From Halorubrum lacusprofundi ATCC 49239 (GTDB lineage Archaea > Halobacteriota > Halobacteria > Halobacteriales > Haloferacaceae), in contig NC_012029.1 in assembly GCF_000022205.1 (NCBI RefSeq), positions 62,001-126,000 on the forward strand: a stretch of 64,000 bases of DNA. Reading direction: 5' to 3'. This document shows positions 61,768 to 64,000 of this stretch, piece after piece. How positions within the stretch are numbered: position 1 is the stretch's first letter; every line of letters starts with the position of its first letter. The notes beneath the pieces were generated by a model, which saw nothing but the letters and a program-made list of their open reading frames with translations, was not told where the DNA came from and ran no database searches. A program made the translations under genes and the position numbers.

Positions 61768-64000
61768 TCAGCGGTTCTCGTCGAGCCGCTCTTGCCACTC
61801 TTGAACCCGAGACAGCAACTCCACCGGCGCGGTCTCCGCGACATCGACGTCGGCCAGTTCCTCGATCACGGCGCGGGTCTCGGGATCGAACCGGTCGGTC
61901 TCCGCGCTTTCAGCGGTCTCTGCGGCTCCTGCGGTCTCTGCGGTCCCCGCGGACCCACTGGCGCCGTCCGATGCCGACCCCGGAGTCGCCCCGTTTCGAC
62001 CTCCTCCGGAGCCGGGGGCGCCGGCCGCGGTCGACTCCGCGTCGTCGCTTTCAGAGAACGACCCGGACGAGAGGTCGAAAACGACCTGTTTCGTGTCGCC
62101 GTCGGCGGTGCCGGTGAAGCCTCCGCGTTCGCCCCCTCCGCCCCGCGCTCCGCCCTTCGCCTCGATCGCCTTCTCCTCGCGAAGCCGGTCGAGCACCGTC
62201 CCGGCGCGGGAGACGACTGGAGCCGGAACGCCCGCGAGGTCGGCGACGTGGACCCCGTACGACCGATTTGTCGGGCCGTCGCGAACGGTCCGGAGGAACG
62301 TCACCTCGCCGTCGCGCTTGTCGACGGCGACGTGGACGTTCTCCACGCGCGGGAGGTGGTCTGCCAGCGTCGTCAGCTCGTGGTAGTGCGTGGCGAAGAG
62401 GGTCCGCGCGCGCACCTCGTTATGTAAATACTCGGTCGCGGCCCACGCGATGGAGATGCCGTCGTAGGTGGCGGTGCCGCGGCCGACCTCGTCGAGGATG
62501 ACGATCGAGTCGGCGGTCGCCGAGTGGAGGATGTTCGACAGCTCCTGCATCTCCACCATGAACGTGGAGCGCCCCTGTGCCAGCTCGTCGAGCGCGCCGA
62601 CGCGGGTGTAGATTCCGTCGACGAGCCCGACCGTCGCCGTCCGCGCGGGGACGAACGACCCCGCCTGCGCGAGCAGCTGGATCAGCGCCGCCTGCCGCAT
62701 ATACGTCGATTTCCCGCTCATGTTCGGCCCGGTGACGATGAGGAAGCCGCGCTCCCCGTCGAGCCGGAGATCGTTCGGCACGAAATCGGTCGTCCGCTCG
62801 ACGACCGGGTGGCGCCCGGCCTCGACGTCGAGCCGGCGCTCGTCGGCGAGTTCGGGTCGCGTCCAGTCGTTGCCGGCGGCGTGGGTCGCCAGCGACGCGA
62901 GCGCGTCGATCTCGGCGACCGCTCGCCCCACGTCCTGTAAGAGTTCGGCGTCGGCGGCGACCCGCTCTCGGAGCTCCTCGAACAGCTCGTACTCCAGCTC
63001 GCCCCGGGCCTCCTCCAACCGGAGCACCTCGCGTTCCCGCTCTTCCAGTTCGTCGGTGACGAACCGCTTCGAGTTCTTCAGCGTCTTGATCTCGCGGTAG
63101 TGCTCGGGAACCCCGTCGGCCGCGGATTTGCCGACCTGGATGTAGTAACCGTCCGTCTTGTTGCGGTCGACGGTGACGTGACTCAACCCGTACTGCCGCT
63201 TTTCGCGCTCTGCGAGCCTATCGAGCCACTCGTTCGCCTTCTCGTGGCGCGCGATCAGCTCGTCGAGCTCGCCGTCGTATCCCACCCTGAGTAGCCCGCC
63301 CTGCGTCTTCGTCTTCGGCGGGTCCTCCGCGAGCGCGTCCGCGAGTTCGTCGTGGAGGGTCGCGGCGCGCTCGCGGTCGATTCGCTCCAGCACCGCTGCG
63401 ACCGGGGAGTCCGCGAGCGCGGTCCCGGACACGGCGTCGGCGAGCGCGGGCACCAGCGCCAGCGAGTCCCGCACCGAAAGGAGTTCCCGCGCGCCCGCGC
63501 TCCCGCTAGTCGCCCGCGCCGCGAGCCGTTCGAGATCGTACGCGTCGCCGAGCGTCTCTCGCAGGCGGTCGCGCGCGAGCGCTGCCGACGCGAGCGCCTC
63601 CACCGCGTCGAGCCGGCGGTTCAGTTCCTCGCGGTCCCGGCGCGGGCGGGTGATCCACTCTCGGAGGAGGCGGCCGCCGGCGGCGGTGACGGTGTGATCG
63701 ACCGTCTCGAACAGCGAGCCGTCGGCGTCGCCGCGCATCGTCTCGGTGAGTTCGAGGTTGCGTTGGGTCGTGGCGTCGACGGCGACGTGGTCGCCGTCGC
63801 CGTAGGCCGTGAGACGGGTGATCGATGCCAACACGCCGGCGCCGGTTTCCTCGACGTAGCCGAGGACGGCTCCCGCCGCGCGCAGCGCCAGTTCGGAGTC
63901 GATGCCGACGCTGTCGGCGGTCTCCCGCCCGAACTGCTCGCGGACCGCGTGTTTCGCGCGTCCCGGCGCGAACGCCTCCGCGTCGAAGACGGAAACCGAC
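61768..64000 (-). CDS. mutS: DNA mismatch repair protein MutS, N-terminal part outside window
   Basis: About 744 codons are visible, open to the window edge (FDAEAFAPGRAKHAVREQFG is the first clear part). Core and clamp domains (levers) are at about 60-380 of the visible part; the ATPase domain has Walker A TGPNMSGKST near 420, then DEVGRGT and ATHYHEL. A long Gly/Ser/Ala-rich region (about 630-700) precedes a C-terminal RVQEWQERLDENR helix. Reads as MutS1 of bacterial type, as found in haloarchaea, where mutL is normally adjacent; the other neighbour is not visible. Confidence 0.95.
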   Translation of the reverse strand, partial: SVSVFDAEAFAPGRAKHAVREQFGRETADSVGIDSELALRAAGAVLGYVEETGAGVLASITRLTAYGDGDHVAVDATTQRNLELTETMRGDADGSLFETVDHTVTAAGGRLLREWITRPRRDREELNRRLDAVEALASAALARDRLRETLGDAYDLERLAARATSGSAGARELLSVRDSLALVPALADAVSGTALADSPVAAVLERIDRERAATLHDELADALAEDPPKTKTQGGLLRVGYDGELDELIARHEKANEWLDRLAEREKRQYGLSHVTVDRNKTDGYYIQVGKSAADGVPEHYREIKTLKNSKRFVTDELEEREREVLRLEEARGELEYELFEELRERVAADAELLQDVGRAVAEIDALASLATHAAGNDWTRPELADERRLDVEAGRHPVVERTTDFVPNDLRLDGERGFLIVTGPNMSGKSTYMRQAALIQLLAQAGSFVPARTATVGLVDGIYTRVGALDELAQGRSTFMVEMQELSNILHSATADSIVILDEVGRGTATYDGISIAWAATEYLHNEVRARTLFATHYHELTTLADHLPRVENVHVAVDKRDGEVTFLRTVRDGPTNRSYGVHVADLAGVPAPVVSRAGTVLDRLREEKAIEAKGGARGGGGERGGFTGTADGDTKQVVFDLSSGSFSESDDAESTAAGAPGSGGGRNGATPGSASDGASGSAGTAETAGAAETAESAETDRFDPETRAVIEELADVDVAETAPVELLSRVQEWQERLDENR

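Overview
The window comes from the chromosome of a halophilic archaeon (class Halobacteria). The evidence is high G+C, very acidic proteins, TATA-type promoters about 25 to 29 bases before many start codons (leaderless transcription), split archaeal RNA polymerase genes (rpoH, B2, B1, A1, A2), TFB, archaeal histone, SepF, an Azf-type glucose-6-phosphate dehydrogenase and a sensory-rhodopsin/transducer pair. The multicopy-looking repeat near 2 kb resembles, from memory, sequences in Halorubrum, so that genus is my best guess, but I could not test it.

Layout. 1-5.3 kb: a partial gene, a secreted repeat protein, a noncoding repeat element, a SAH/MTA deaminase, MptD and two small haloarchaeal unknowns. 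5.2-12.5 kb: a complete Dpp-type peptide ABC importer (genes A-B-C-D-F in transcription order on the minus strand), whose binding protein DppA has its two halves in swapped order. 12.6-25 kb: housekeeping and regulatory genes (GTPBP1-type GTPase, BASS/ACR3-like transporter, TFB, ParA-like ATPase, HIT protein, RNase Z, ABC exporter, creatininase-fold enzyme, aldo/keto reductase). 25.3-30 kb: DoxX, the phototaxis pair htrII-sopII, and a fused siroheme decarboxylase. 30-41.7 kb: TrpD-like protein, NAD synthetase, NUDIX, DUF5787, CBS protein, LLM oxidoreductase, dUTPase, aconitase, DAACS symporter. 41.8-52.2 kb: the RNA polymerase operon (H-B2-B1-A1-A2-nusA), a Tat lipoprotein, then rps12-rps7. 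52.5-56.5 kb: two identical tRNA-Asp genes, histone deacetylase and histone genes that abut, an RPA-type ssDNA-binding protein and tRNA-Arg followed by an att-like duplication. 56.5-64 kb: a Na+/H+ antiporter with TrkA domains, a leader region with a tRNA-like element, DUF309, azf, sepF and the 3' part of mutS.

Themes. The Dpp genes form one import system. htrII and sopII form a light-sensing receptor that feeds the chemotaxis system. Histone, histone deacetylase and RPA genes sit together as a chromatin and single-strand DNA group. The rpo, nusA, rps12 and rps7 genes form the transcription/translation core.

The least ordinary signals are: (1) the circularly permuted DppA; (2) a 60-base tRNA-like structure without an anticodon arm that ends 1 to 2 bases before a start codon; (3) a 13-bp repeat of the tRNA-Arg 3' end flanking a hairpin-rich segment; (4) a repeat element near 2 kb with what looks like an internally deleted copy near 33.1 kb; (5) a promoter-plus-hairpin intergenic region at 37.3-37.5 kb that may encode a small RNA. 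No CRISPR array, insertion sequence with transposase, or rRNA gene was seen.
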